The notes under the pieces were generated by a model. It did no database searches. It saw only the letters and a program-made list of their open reading frames with translations, and was not told the DNA's origin. Below, in pieces: positions 52,314-62,112 of a DNA stretch of 64,000 bases. The translations under genes and the position numbers were made by a program. The stretch is from Methyloferula stellata AR4 (GTDB lineage: Bacteria; Pseudomonadota; Alphaproteobacteria; Rhizobiales; Beijerinckiaceae), in contig NZ_ARWA01000001.1 of assembly GCF_000385335.1 (NCBI RefSeq), positions 2,806,001 to 2,870,000 on the forward strand. Reading direction: 5' to 3'. Every line of letters begins with the position of its first letter. Position 1 is the first letter of the stretch.

Positions 52314-52485
52314 GACGATGGCACCGCACCTTGATGGGGCAGGCCGTGACTTTGGCCGCTCTATGGTTGCGTTTTCATTAAGATTTGGCAAAGCCGGTGA
52401 TTTCAGCGGTTTGGCAGCGCAAGAGTTAAAGAAAATATAACCCTATGGCGCCTAACGTCGGCTCGGCTTCTTTGAGACGGCGAAA

Positions 52486-53796
52486 ATGACGAACTTGGCG
52501 GCAATCGGGACGGATGGCTTCGCAAAGCCCGATGTGACAATCGTCATGCCGTGTCTCAACGAAGCCAAATGGCTGCCCACCTGTATTGCGAATGCCAAGG
52601 AAGCAGTCGAGGCCTTGCGCCATGACCTCGGCCTCAATGGCGAGATCATCATCGCCGATAATGGCAGCACGGATGGCAGCCAATTGATCGCGCGGGCGCT
52701 CGGCGTGCGCGTCGTCGAGGTTGGCCGGCGCGGCTATGGCGCGGCGCTTGTCGGCGGCCTTGAGGCCGCCAACGGAACCTATCTCGTGATGGGCGATGCC
52801 GACGGCTCTTATGATTTCCGTGAGTGTGTCGCAATGGTCCGCTGTCTCACGGAGGGCGCGGACATGTGCATGGGCTCGCGCTTCAAGGGGCGCATAGAGC
52901 CGGGCGCGATGCCTTGGAAGAACCGCTACATCGGCAATCCCGCGCTTACCTTCGTGTTGAACCTTTTCTTTCGCGCCGGTGTCAGCGATGCGCATTGCGG
53001 TTTGCGCGCTTTGACCAAATCGAGCTTCGACCGCTTGGACCTGTCCGGACGCGGAATGGAATTCGCGAGCGAGCTTATCATCAAGGCGGCGCTCAAGAAG
53101 TTGAAGATCGTCGAAGTGCCGGCAACGCTCTCGTGCGACTTGCGCGATCGTCCGCCGCATCTGCGGCCATGGCGGGACGGATGGCGCCATCTGCGCTATC
53201 TCTTGATGCTGAGCCCATGGGCCTTCGCGGCCCCGGCCGCGCTTGCGGCCGTCATGTCTCTGGCTATCTTGTCCTTTGCCGCAATAGCGACGCTGCGCGG
53301 GCTCGCCGGTGCCACACCAATTGGAAATTACTGGGTGATCCTGGCGGGTGCGATGCTGGGGCTCGCGCATATAGCGGGCTTGCTCGCCGTTGCCGTTCAT
53401 CTTTATGGGCGGCGGCAGGGCTATAGGCATTCATCGCCATGGGAGGCGCGGGTCGCAAGCTGGATCTCGCTGGAGACCATGCTGCTCGCGGGCGGCGTCG
53501 CCTTCATGACCGGCTTCGGTGTGCTTGTCCTCGTTCTAGGCTATTGGTCCCAACATCATTTCATGGCGATAGGCAATATGCTGCCCGCCGTCATCGGCAC
53601 GACGCTGATGGTCATTGGCGCGCAAAACGTGCTCGGCGGATTTTTGCTGGCCGTCATCAATGGACACGAAGCGGATTTCTTGAACGAAGAAAAATATCAA
53701 CCGGCGGTCCGGCAAAATCACCCGGCGCAAAACAAGCTGCCGGAAGATCAACTCGCACATGCGAAAGACAAGGATTCAAGGGCCGCCGCGGGTTGA
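52486..53796 (+). CDS. GT2 glycosyltransferase with membrane domain (dolichyl-phosphate-mannose-synthase-like)
   Basis: The product has 436 residues. The N-terminal GT2 domain has V-T-I-V-M-P-C-L-N-E-A, A-D-N-G-S-T-D-G-S, V-M-G-D-A-D-G-S-Y-D and G-S-R-F-K-G. The C-terminal half (about 240-400) has four or so membrane segments. Such enzymes make polyprenyl-phosphate sugars for later transfer on the periplasmic side. The next gene, a large membrane protein, overlaps it by 38 bases and could use that product. Confidence 0.85.
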   Translation: MTNLAAIGTDGFAKPDVTIVMPCLNEAKWLPTCIANAKEAVEALRHDLGLNGEIIIADNGSTDGSQLIARALGVRVVEVGRRGYGAALVGGLEAANGTYLVMGDADGSYDFRECVAMVRCLTEGADMCMGSRFKGRIEPGAMPWKNRYIGNPALTFVLNLFFRAGVSDAHCGLRALTKSSFDRLDLSGRGMEFASELIIKAALKKLKIVEVPATLSCDLRDRPPHLRPWRDGWRHLRYLLMLSPWAFAAPAALAAVMSLAILSFAAIATLRGLAGATPIGNYWVILAGAMLGLAHIAGLLAVAVHLYGRRQGYRHSSPWEARVASWISLETMLLAGGVAFMTGFGVLVLVLGYWSQHHFMAIGNMLPAVIGTTLMVIGAQNVLGGFLLAVINGHEADFLNEEKYQPAVRQNHPAQNKLPEDQLAHAKDKDSRAAAG

Positions 53797-55714
53797 GCAG
53801 CAAGAGCCGCAACCCCATCCGTTCCACGACCCGAATGCCGCTTCTTCCTCAAAAGATTTAGCTCACCGTCATCATCATATGCTCAGTTTTTCGTCCACGC
53901 GCATCGATTTCGGCAAGGGGAGGATCGCCGTTCCGCTGCCGCGCGAATTGCGGCTTGCGCTGATCGCGTGCGCCTTTGCGATCGGCGTCGGCACGCTGAT
54001 CGCCTGCACATTTACGCAAGACTATATCGAAAGCTTCGGCCGGCCCCATTATGTCGGACTGACCGACTTCCTCTTTCTGACACAGGATGCCTTTTGGCTG
54101 GCCGCGGTGGCGCTTTTACTCGGGGCGCTTGCGGTCATGCCGCTGCCAATCCTGGGACCCGATATCGGGGCCTTTTTGCTCCGTCATCGCCGGGCTGTCG
54201 CCATAGGCCTCACGGCTTCCGTATTCGTCTTAGGTGTGGCTGGCACGCATTTCGTTTTCGACAGCTATTATCTATCCCGCGATGAAATTCTCGCCGAATT
54301 CGACGCCGTCATTTTCCGCTCGGGCAGGCCGGTTGCGCTGATTCCGCCGGACTGGCAGGCTTTCGCAAATGCGCTCGCCCCCCGGCTGATGCTTCCGATC
54401 GACGGCGGCGCAGGCTGGGTCTCGGGTTATCTGCCGGTCAATGCAGGCTTTCGCGCCATTATAAGCTTGATCGGGGACTCGAATTGGACAAGCCCGTTCT
54501 TGGCGGCTTGCGCCATCATCGCCACATTCGGGGTCGCCCGCCGCCTATGGCCGGCGCGGCCGGACGCGGCGCTTGTCAGCATGCTTCTCGTCGCGACATC
54601 CTCGCAGATGCTTGTCACCTCCATGACCAGCTATGCGATGACCGGGCATCTCGCGCTGAACATGATCTGGCTTTGGTTTTTTCTGCGCAACGATAAGATC
54701 GGGCATGGGGCCGCCGTCGCCACGGGATTTCTCGCCGCGGGACTGCATCAGCTCATTTTTCACCCCTTGTTCGTGCTACCCTTCATCGTCCAGCTTTGGG
54801 AAACGAAGCGGCGTAAGCTGGCTTTGTTTTATATTCTCAGCTACGCGGTCATCTGCCTCTTCTGGATTGCCTATTGGAAGATTGTCCTCGCCTGGGGAGG
54901 CCTGTCGCCGGAGGTCACCGAAGACACCGGACCCATGTATTTCGTCATCAAGGTCCTGGCGCTTCTGACGGATTTTCATTGGGCCGGCGCGGATCTGATG
55001 TTGAAGAACATCTTGCGCTTTGTGTCATGGCAAAGTCCGGCGCTTCTGCCCTTGGCCTGTCTTGCCTATCCTGCGATCCGCCGCGGCACCGGTATTGCCG
55101 GGCCTTTGATGGCCGGATTGCTCCTGACCACGGTGGCCATGTTCTTTTTGCTGCCCAATCAAGCCTACGGCTGGGGTTACAGGTATATCCATGGATTGAT
55201 TGGCAGTGCGGCGCTTTTGGGTGGCTATGGCTGGATTGTACTTACGGATCGTGCCGGCAAAGCCGAGACCGGCGCCTGCCGGACGATGCTCGTCATCTGC
55301 AGCGCCTTCGCCTGGTTCATTTTGCTGCCGGCCCACGCGAAGCAGGCGCATGACTATGTAGCGCCTTACATCCGCACCCTGAAAGCGATCCGACAGGCGC
55401 CGACGGATATTGTCGTCGTCGACAAATCGAGATTGTTCTTCGCGGAAGACCTGGTTCGCAACGATCCCTTTCTGCGCAATCGTCCCAAAGTGCTCGAACT
55501 CACAAGTTTGACCGAACCGGGCATCGACTACCTCTGCGCCCATTACAGCGTTTCGCTGTTCGGTTATGATCAAGCGACGGCGCTGGGGATCGCACCGAAC
55601 GAAAAATTGACCGTCGCCGACGATGACAAGCGCGCAAAATTGCGGACAGATCTATCGCAGCGCTGCGGCACCGCGCTGAGCGTGCCATCCGGCCTTGAAA
55701 AGCAGGCTCATTAG
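53759..55714 (+). CDS. Polytopic membrane protein, possible GT-C glycosyltransferase
   Basis: The 651-residue product has about ten or more membrane segments after a His-rich hydrophilic start (about 1-45). The first periplasmic-type loop has Y-Y-L-S-R-D-E-I-L-A-E-F-D. An Asp-Glu pair in such a loop is a GT-C feature. The C-terminal soluble part (about 550-651) may be periplasmic. Overlap with a DPM1-like gene suggests it uses the polyprenyl-phosphate sugar made there. The start has GGAAGA ten bases upstream. The function is inferred. Confidence 0.65.
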   Translation: MRKTRIQGPPRVEQQEPQPHPFHDPNAASSSKDLAHRHHHMLSFSSTRIDFGKGRIAVPLPRELRLALIACAFAIGVGTLIACTFTQDYIESFGRPHYVGLTDFLFLTQDAFWLAAVALLLGALAVMPLPILGPDIGAFLLRHRRAVAIGLTASVFVLGVAGTHFVFDSYYLSRDEILAEFDAVIFRSGRPVALIPPDWQAFANALAPRLMLPIDGGAGWVSGYLPVNAGFRAIISLIGDSNWTSPFLAACAIIATFGVARRLWPARPDAALVSMLLVATSSQMLVTSMTSYAMTGHLALNMIWLWFFLRNDKIGHGAAVATGFLAAGLHQLIFHPLFVLPFIVQLWETKRRKLALFYILSYAVICLFWIAYWKIVLAWGGLSPEVTEDTGPMYFVIKVLALLTDFHWAGADLMLKNILRFVSWQSPALLPLACLAYPAIRRGTGIAGPLMAGLLLTTVAMFFLLPNQAYGWGYRYIHGLIGSAALLGGYGWIVLTDRAGKAETGACRTMLVICSAFAWFILLPAHAKQAHDYVAPYIRTLKAIRQAPTDIVVVDKSRLFFAEDLVRNDPFLRNRPKVLELTSLTEPGIDYLCAHYSVSLFGYDQATALGIAPNEKLTVADDDKRAKLRTDLSQRCGTALSVPSGLEKQAH

Positions 55715-55873
55715 CGATCGGCGCGCTGCGCATGTAAAATTAAATCATTGATATACAACGGTATTTTTAGTCGACAGCAAAGAGCTGGCATTTTTGCAAT
55801 CAAGTTGCGACAAGGCTAAACAGCTAGCAATCGAGCCTTTGGGGCGTTCCGCCTCTATTGCCCAAGGTCAGCA

Positions 55874-57340
55874 ATGTCAGTGATAGACAAGTTCAGCTCG
55901 GTCAAAATTCTCTGCATCGGCGATGTCATGCTCGACCGTTTCATCGGCGGCGACGTGAAACGTATCTCGCCCGAAAGTCCGGTGCCGGTGATTTCAATTA
56001 ACACCACGGCCGCAATTCCAGGCGGCGCAGCGAATGTCGCGCGCAACATCAGTTCCTTGAGCGGTCAATGCACGCTTGTGGGCTTGATCGGGAAAGACGA
56101 GGCCGGGCAGGATCTCCTCGCCGCCTTGGGCGAGGATCCGCGGATTTCCATTAGGCTTATCGAGGCTGCCAATCGTCCGACGACGGAAAAAATTCGCTAT
56201 GTCGCACAAGGCCAGCACATCATCCGCGCCGATCGCGAATGCGCCGATGGCGTGCCGGCCGAACTCGAAGACGAGCTTCTCGCAGCCGCGCAGGCGCTTC
56301 TGCCGGACCACCACGTCGTTATCCTATCGGATTATGCCAAGGGCGTTCTGAGCGATCGCGTGATCGGCGGCGTCATCCGCTTTGCCCGCGAACATGGCGT
56401 GCCCGTCATTGTCGATCCGAAATCGGCGCGGCTCGAACGTTATTCCGGAGCGACGCTGATCACACCGAATTCGAAAGAGGTCCAGGTGGCAACCGGCCTC
56501 GATCCCGCCGTCGACGATGAATCGGCCGTGGCCGCGGGGCAGAGCATTTTGCAGCGCACGACCATCGAAAGCATTTTGGTCACGAGGGGCGATAAGGGCA
56601 TGACGCTCATCACCCGCAAAGCGCCCCCGGTCCATATCGCAGCATCGGCCCGCGAAGTCTCCGATGTGGTCGGCGCAGGCGATACGGTTATCGCAACCCT
56701 CTCGCTCGCGCTCGGCGCGGCGACGAGTCTCGAAGACGCTGCTTTTCTCGCCAATACCGCAGCGGGGATCGCCGTCGCAAAGCACGGTACGGCGACGGTC
56801 ACGCGAACCGAACTTCTCGACGAATTTTTTCAACTGGAGCGGTTTCACGAATTGGGCTTCGAAACGCGCCTTTTGTCGTGGGACGAGGCAAGCTCGCGCG
56901 TCGCATTATGGCGCCGCGACGGCTTGCGTATCGGCTTCACGAATGGCTGTTTCGATATCCTCCATGTCGGTCATCTCCGGCTGCTCAATTTCGCCAGATC
57001 CAATTGCGATCGCCTGATCGTCGGTTTGAACAGCGATGCATCGACACGGCGGCTGAAAGGTCCGACGCGGCCGGTCAATTCGGAAACAGACAGAGCGCAT
57101 TTGATCGCCGCGCTTAACATGGTCGATGCGGTCATCGTCTTCGATCAAGACACGCCGCAAGAGATCATCGAGCACATCATCCCGGATGTCTTGGTGAAGG
57201 GCGCCGACTACGAGCTGAAGGATATTGTCGGCGCCGACTTCGTTTTAAGCCATGGCGGCTGCGTGCTCCGATGCGAACTGGTCCCCGACCGCAGCACCAC
57301 GAAACTGATTGCCTCAGTTGGTGGCGGGAGCGCATTATGA
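55874..57340 (+). CDS. hldE: Bifunctional heptose-7-phosphate kinase/heptose-1-phosphate adenylyltransferase
   Basis: The 488-residue product joins a ribokinase-fold domain (about 1-320; G-D-V-M-L-D-R-F, G-G-A-A-N-V-A, D-V-V-G-A-G-D-T-V) to a nucleotidyltransferase domain (about 350-488; T-N-G-C-F-D-I-L-H-V-G-H, then D-R-S-T-T-K-L-I). It phosphorylates D-glycero-D-manno-heptose-7-phosphate and later adenylylates the 1-phosphate for LPS core. CCAAGGTCA precedes the ATG. It overlaps hldD by four bases (ATGA). Confidence 0.96.
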   Translation: MSVIDKFSSVKILCIGDVMLDRFIGGDVKRISPESPVPVISINTTAAIPGGAANVARNISSLSGQCTLVGLIGKDEAGQDLLAALGEDPRISIRLIEAANRPTTEKIRYVAQGQHIIRADRECADGVPAELEDELLAAAQALLPDHHVVILSDYAKGVLSDRVIGGVIRFAREHGVPVIVDPKSARLERYSGATLITPNSKEVQVATGLDPAVDDESAVAAGQSILQRTTIESILVTRGDKGMTLITRKAPPVHIAASAREVSDVVGAGDTVIATLSLALGAATSLEDAAFLANTAAGIAVAKHGTATVTRTELLDEFFQLERFHELGFETRLLSWDEASSRVALWRRDGLRIGFTNGCFDILHVGHLRLLNFARSNCDRLIVGLNSDASTRRLKGPTRPVNSETDRAHLIAALNMVDAVIVFDQDTPQEIIEHIIPDVLVKGADYELKDIVGADFVLSHGGCVLRCELVPDRSTTKLIASVGGGSAL

Positions 57341-58323
57341 TCATTGTCACGGGCGCAGCCGGCTTTATCGGCTCGAATATCGTCGCCGATTTGGAAGCCG
57401 CCGGGAAGGGCCCCATCGCCGTCGCCGACTGGTTCGGCACCGGGGAGAAATGGCGCAATCTCGCCAAACGCTCGATTGCCGCCTTCATCGAACCGGAGAA
57501 GACTCTCGAGTTCCTCGACGCCAATCGCTCCGCTATCGAAGCAATCATCCACATGGGCGCCATATCTGCGACGACGGAGCGCGATGTCGATAGGCTCGCT
57601 ACGCTGAATATCCGCTATAGCGTCGCTTTATGGGACTGGTGCGCCGAGGCGCAAGTCCCGTTCATCTATGCATCCTCGGCCGCTACTTACGGCGGCAAGG
57701 AATCCGAGTTTTTCGATCGCGACGATCCGGCTTCGCTCAAAGCCTTGCGGCCGCTCAATGCCTATGGCTGGAGCAAGAAAGCCGTCGACGATATTTTCGC
57801 AAACCGCGTCGCCGCCGGCGCGCCTCAGCCGCCGCAATGGGTGGGCCTGAAGTTCTTCAACGTTTTCGGACCGAACGAATATCACAAGGACGACATGCGC
57901 AGCGTTGTCGTCAAGCTGTTCGACACGGTTCAGGCGGGCGAGCACCTGCGTCTGTTCAAATCCTATCGTGCGAACATTGCGGATGGCGATCAAAGACGGG
58001 ATTTTGTCTATGTGAAGGACTGCACCCGCGCGGTTCTCTGGTTCCTGGAAAACCCGAATGTCAGCGGCATTTTTAATTTGGGCGCGGGGACCGCACGCTC
58101 CTTTCTCGATATTGCACAAGTCCTTCTCGCGCGGCTCAATAAGCGCGTCGACATCGAGTTCATCGAGATGCCGGAGCTCATTCGCGACCGCTATCAATAT
58201 TTCACCGAAGCCGACATGACGAAGGCAAGATCCGTCGGCATGAAGTTCGAGTTCCTAACTCTCGAAAAGGCCATCGAGGATTATCTCGAATGCCACCTGC
58301 TTCAAGAGGATCGCTACAGGTGA
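57337..58323 (+). CDS. hldD: ADP-L-glycero-D-manno-heptose 6-epimerase
   Basis: The 328-residue short-chain dehydrogenase starts I-I-V-T-G-A-A-G-F-I-G-S-N-I. It has H-M-G-A-I-S-A-T-T-E (typical HldD), Y-A-S-S-A-A-T-Y-G, and the catalytic Y-G-W-S-K. It also has L-K-F-F-N-V-F-G-P-N-E-Y-H-K and Q-R-R-D-F-V-Y-V-K-D. It makes the L,D-heptose used in the LPS inner core. Both junctions overlap (ATGA with hldE, GTGA with gmhB), so the three genes are coupled. Confidence 0.96.
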   Translation: MIIVTGAAGFIGSNIVADLEAAGKGPIAVADWFGTGEKWRNLAKRSIAAFIEPEKTLEFLDANRSAIEAIIHMGAISATTERDVDRLATLNIRYSVALWDWCAEAQVPFIYASSAATYGGKESEFFDRDDPASLKALRPLNAYGWSKKAVDDIFANRVAAGAPQPPQWVGLKFFNVFGPNEYHKDDMRSVVVKLFDTVQAGEHLRLFKSYRANIADGDQRRDFVYVKDCTRAVLWFLENPNVSGIFNLGAGTARSFLDIAQVLLARLNKRVDIEFIEMPELIRDRYQYFTEADMTKARSVGMKFEFLTLEKAIEDYLECHLLQEDRYR

Positions 58324-58856
58324 GCCGTCCCGCTGTTTTCCTCGATCGCGACGGCACCATCATCGTTGAAAAAAACTATTTGTCGGATCCGGCGCAAGTC
58401 GAATTGCTGGACGGCGTCGCCGAAGGCTTGCGCCTTCTCCAGCAGCAAGGTTTCCCGCTCGTCGTCGTTTCCAATCAATCCGGCGTGGGGCGCGGCTATT
58501 TCACGATGGACCGGCTCAAGGCCGTCAATGCGCGCGTCGACGAGCTTTTAAAGGAGCAGGCGATCGAGATTTCGGGCTGGTATGTCTGCCCGCATACCCC
58601 GGACATGGCCTGCAACTGCCGCAAGCCTCGGCCTGGGATGATCGAAGCCGCATGCCGCGATCTTGATCTCGATCCACGCCAATCGTTCGTCATTGGCGAC
58701 AAACGCGCGGACCTCGATCTCGCCACCGCGGTCGGAGCCCGCGGCATTCTCGTCACCACAGGGTATGGCGCCGGGGAGGTCGACTACGCCCATAGTGTCG
58801 GCGCCGCGGTTTGCGCCTCCATTCTCGATGCGAGCGACCTGATCATCACAAAATAG
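58320..58856 (+). CDS. gmhB: D-glycero-D-manno-heptose-1,7-bisphosphate 7-phosphatase
   Basis: The product has about 178 residues in the HAD family: nucleophile F-L-D-R-D-G-T-I, V-V-S-N-Q-S-G, the zinc-type C-P-H...C-x-C-R-K-P region (Y-V-C-P-H-T and C-N-C-R-K-P-R-P-G-M), and I-G-D-K-R-A-D. It removes the 7-phosphate between the two HldE reactions. The GTG at 58320 overlapping the hldD stop is preferred for family length. The ATG at 58290 would add ten residues. The isomerase gmhA is not in the window. Confidence 0.94.
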   Translation: MSRPAVFLDRDGTIIVEKNYLSDPAQVELLDGVAEGLRLLQQQGFPLVVVSNQSGVGRGYFTMDRLKAVNARVDELLKEQAIEISGWYVCPHTPDMACNCRKPRPGMIEAACRDLDLDPRQSFVIGDKRADLDLATAVGARGILVTTGYGAGEVDYAHSVGAAVCASILDASDLIITK

Positions 58857-59041
58857 CGATGATGACTGCGTCTTATTGTCTTCAATTAGTCAACTTCGAA
58901 AGGCCCGAAGTGCATTCGGTCAAAATACCGTATTGATTGGATGTTTGTGCCATTTGCACGTAATATGGTTCAGTTTAGGCTGGCTCGGTATATTGACACC
59001 GCAATCCTTGTTGCTTCGTAGCAGAAGTGGTAACTCGATGC

Positions 59042-59056
59042 TTAACAATTTGTTAA
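59042..59056. promoter_or_regulatory. TTAACAA-T-TTGTTAA palindrome before the second sugar transferase
   Basis: This perfect inverted repeat with seven-base arms ends 15 bases before the ATG at 59072. Its position would suit an operator over the ribosome site or a promoter -10 area. It may also be chance in an AT-rich leader. Confidence 0.25.
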
Positions 59057-59071
59057 CCATGAGTTGCGTTT

Positions 59072-60529
59072 ATGGGTGTTCAATCAACTTTTAGCGGGCT
59101 GGAAACACCGGAACGGATTTGGGGCTTCGTTCCTCCGCTTCGCTTCTCGTATCAAACCATAGGCCATCTCGTGGGCCTGACCGAGATCTTGGGCATTATC
59201 TCGGCAAGCATCATCGGCCAGGCCATCTATCAGCGCTTCTGGCTGGGCGGGATCTTCGCAATAGACGTCGCGACCGGCATCGGCTTGATGGCTGCGCTTA
59301 TCCATCTGTCTCTGGCGCGTTCGGCCGAGCTTTACCGGCTGCCGCAAATTCTCGATCCCGCACGCAATTTCACAAAAATCGCCATGGTCTGGGCTTTCGG
59401 ACTCCTGGTGCTCACGGCCCTTCTTTTCCTGCTCAAGATCGGTGGCGATCTCTCGCGAGGGTCGTTTCTGACCTTCTCGATTTTCGAATTGCCGCTTCTT
59501 CTTGCAACGCGATCGATGGCGGCCGTGGTCGTCCGTTCGAAGATCGCGAACCAATCGATCGCAGGCCGCGCCGCCGTCGTGATCGGCGATGTCGACGAGC
59601 TCGGACAGCTCAACGCGGCCAATCTTCTGCATCAGTTCGGATTGAAGGAAGTCGGCCGCATCGTCCTCGACGCAGCAAATATGGCGGACGATTCACGCCG
59701 CCTCGCGCTCGAAAAAGCGGTGGCTCTCGCGCGTCAATCGCAAGCCGAGGAATTCGTGATCGCGGTTGGATGGAGTCAAAACCGCTTGCTTGGCGAAATT
59801 GGCGATGCTTTGCGCAACTCGCCATTGCCGGCAAGGCTTCTTCCAGACCGCGTGGTACGCTCTGCGATCGATGGTCGGCGCACGGATTCGTCGATCAGTT
59901 CGGCTATCACCGTTGAAATGCAGCGCGCGCCGATGACCGTGGCGGAACGCGCGGCGAAACGCTTCGTCGATGTGATTTTGGCGTTCCTCGCCATTTTTAT
60001 TCTGTTGCCGGTCTTCGCCGCCACCGCCTTGGCGGTCAAGCTCGACAGTGCCGGGCCCATCATCTTCCGGCAACGACGCAACGGCTTCGACCAGCACCAA
60101 TTCAGCATTTATAAATTCAGGACCATGCGGGTCCTCGAAGACGGTCAAGAGATCACGCAGGCAAGGCGCCAAGACCCGCGCGTGACGCGCGTCGGACGTC
60201 TGTTGCGGCGCGCCAGCATTGATGAGCTGCCGCAACTGTTCAACGTCCTGAAAGGAAATATGTCGCTCGTCGGCCCGCGCCCGCACGCGCTTGCGCATGA
60301 CGATCAATATAAGTCCGTGATCGAAACCTATTGCTTCCGGCACCATGTCAAACCCGGCATCACCGGCTGGGCTCAGATCAATGGCTTGCGCGGCGAGACG
60401 GCGCATTTGGAGCGCATGCAAAGACGCGTCGAATTCGACATTTGGTACATCAACAATTGGTCGCTTTGGCTTGATGTCTTCATTCTATTGAAAACCGCCT
60501 TTGAGGTTCTGAAGCAGGAAGCCTATTGA
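59072..60529 (+). CDS. Exopolysaccharide undecaprenyl-phosphate sugar transferase (WcaJ/ExoY family), second copy
   Basis: The 485-residue product is a close paralogue of that at 14875 throughout: the S/A-A-E-L-Y-R-L-P block, the central V-I-G-D-V-D-E-L segment, then [30 protein letters not shown] and [13 protein letters not shown]. It should start a repeat unit on undecaprenyl phosphate. Only a weak ribosome site precedes the ATG. It ends 21 bases from the opposing reductase gene. Confidence 0.92.
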   Translation: MGVQSTFSGLETPERIWGFVPPLRFSYQTIGHLVGLTEILGIISASIIGQAIYQRFWLGGIFAIDVATGIGLMAALIHLSLARSAELYRLPQILDPARNFTKIAMVWAFGLLVLTALLFLLKIGGDLSRGSFLTFSIFELPLLLATRSMAAVVVRSKIANQSIAGRAAVVIGDVDELGQLNAANLLHQFGLKEVGRIVLDAANMADDSRRLALEKAVALARQSQAEEFVIAVGWSQNRLLGEIGDALRNSPLPARLLPDRVVRSAIDGRRTDSSISSAITVEMQRAPMTVAERAAKRFVDVILAFLAIFILLPVFAATALAVKLDSAGPIIFRQRRNGFDQHQFSIYKFRTMRVLEDGQEITQARRQDPRVTRVGRLLRRASIDELPQLFNVLKGNMSLVGPRPHALAHDDQYKSVIETYCFRHHVKPGITGWAQINGLRGETAHLERMQRRVEFDIWYINNWSLWLDVFILLKTAFEVLKQEAY

Positions 60530-60550
60530 TCTGAGCCGACGCTGGCCGTG

Positions 60551-61921
60551 TCATGGTTTCAACTCGCCAAGCACAGTCGGGATGAGTTCGGACACGGTCG
60601 GATGGATCGGCATGGCGTGTTGCAAAACCGTGTACGGCGCCTTGGCATTCATGATGTCGATCACGCCATGCACGGCCTCGTCACCGCCGACGCCGAGGAT
60701 AGCCGCGCCGAGGATCTGATTGCTCCCGGCATCGACGACGAGTTTCATGAAGCCTTGCGTTTCGCCTTTCTCGACCGCGCGCGCAACGCGCGTCATGGGC
60801 CGCATTCCGATACGCACCTTGTGTCCCGCGTGACGGGCCGCGGTCTCGGTCAGCCCGACGCGGCCGAGCGGTGGGTCGATATAGAGCGCATAGCCCAAGA
60901 TCCTGTCGCTGACCCTTCGTGTCTCGCCGTCGAGCAGATTGGCGGCCACGATCTCGAAATCATTATAGGCCGTATGGGTGAAGGCGCCGCGGCCGTTGCA
61001 ATCGCCGAGCGCCCAGATGCCCGGCACGTTGGTCTGGAGCTGATCGTCCGTCACGATATAGCCGCGCTGATCCAGCGCTACGCCAGCGGCTTCAAGACCG
61101 AGATCGTCGGTATTGGGCAGCCGGCCGACGGCCATGAGGAGATGGCTGCCGACGACTTCCGGCTCGCCCGATCCGCAATTGACGCCGGCGGCTATATCGT
61201 TGCCGCGCGCTTCAAAACGGACGCATTCGGCACCCAGCCGGACCGATATGCCTTCGGCTTCGAGGATGTCTTTCACCGCCGCCGACACATCTTCGTCCTC
61301 GCGCGCGATAAGGCGCGGCATCATTTCGATCACCGTCACTTCGCTTCCAAGGCGCCGGTAGATTTGCGCGAACTCCAACCCGATATAGCTGCCGCCGACG
61401 ATCACAAGATGCCGGGGCAGGGTGTCGAGATCGAGAATGCTGGTATTGGTCAGGATCTTGACTTGATCCAAACCCGGCATCGCAGGAACGCGGGCGCGTC
61501 CGCCGACATTGATGAAGATGCGCGGCGCGGTAAGCGTATCGTCTCCGACACGCACCGAATTCCGAGATATGAATCGGGCATGATCGTGATAGACTCTGCA
61601 GCGCTCCATATGGAGAAGCCAGCCTTCGACGCCGTCGCGCGAGGCTTTCGAGACAGCGTCTTTGCGGGCCTTTACGGCGGCCATATCCACCGTGACCGGA
61701 CCGGCATTCACGCCGTAGTCGGCGGCGCGGCGCGCGAGATGTGCTGCATAGGCGCTGGCGACAAGTGTCTTTGTCGGCGTGCAGCCGGTGTTGACGCAGG
61801 TCCCGCCGAATAATTTGCGCTCGACCATGGCGACCGTCATGCCAGCCGCGGTGAGCCTTCCTGTAAGCGATGGCCCGGCCTGACCGGCGCCGATCACGAT
61901 CGCATCGAAGCTGGCTTCCAT
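60551..61921 (-). CDS. FAD-dependent pyridine nucleotide-disulfide oxidoreductase (mercuric reductase-like)
   Basis: The product has about 456 residues. It has FAD site V-I-G-A-G-Q-A-G, redox pair C-V-N-T-G-C (42-47), NAD(P) site V-I-V-G-G-S-Y-I-G-L-E-F, A-L-G-D-C-N-G-R-G-A-F-T-H-T, and the C-terminal H-P-T-V-S-E-L of this class. It lacks the N-terminal heavy-metal domain and the C-terminal vicinal Cys pair of mercuric reductase, so it probably reduces another disulfide or quinone. The ATG at 61921 is preceded by AGAGGA. 61966 is an alternative. Confidence 0.88.
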   Translation of the reverse strand: MEASFDAIVIGAGQAGPSLTGRLTAAGMTVAMVERKLFGGTCVNTGCTPTKTLVASAYAAHLARRAADYGVNAGPVTVDMAAVKARKDAVSKASRDGVEGWLLHMERCRVYHDHARFISRNSVRVGDDTLTAPRIFINVGGRARVPAMPGLDQVKILTNTSILDLDTLPRHLVIVGGSYIGLEFAQIYRRLGSEVTVIEMMPRLIAREDEDVSAAVKDILEAEGISVRLGAECVRFEARGNDIAAGVNCGSGEPEVVGSHLLMAVGRLPNTDDLGLEAAGVALDQRGYIVTDDQLQTNVPGIWALGDCNGRGAFTHTAYNDFEIVAANLLDGETRRVSDRILGYALYIDPPLGRVGLTETAARHAGHKVRIGMRPMTRVARAVEKGETQGFMKLVVDAGSNQILGAAILGVGGDEAVHGVIDIMNAKAPYTVLQHAMPIHPTVSELIPTVLGELKP

Positions 61922-62112
61922 CGGCGGCTGATCCTCTCTGACGCTGATCCTTTCTGAGAAAGGCATCCTAGCCTATTTAGACCGCGAGCGTCACACTGGC
62001 CATGCCGCGATTTCAAATTCACGCGCGATTCCAAGCAAGGAACCGCTGCAAGAACCGAGCGTTGTCACGGGCGAACTTTGTCGCTTGAAGTCGCTTGAAT
62101 GGGAGAGCGGAC

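Noticed and set aside
52426-53430. Minus frame opposite the membrane-domain GT2 gene
   Set aside because: The product is rich in Arg, His and Gln with no domain, while the plus strand has a complete GT2 domain.
60548-61813. Plus frame of about 420 codons opposite the flavin reductase
   Set aside because: The minus strand has the FAD site, CVNTGC pair and NAD site in order. The plus frame is an antisense shadow.
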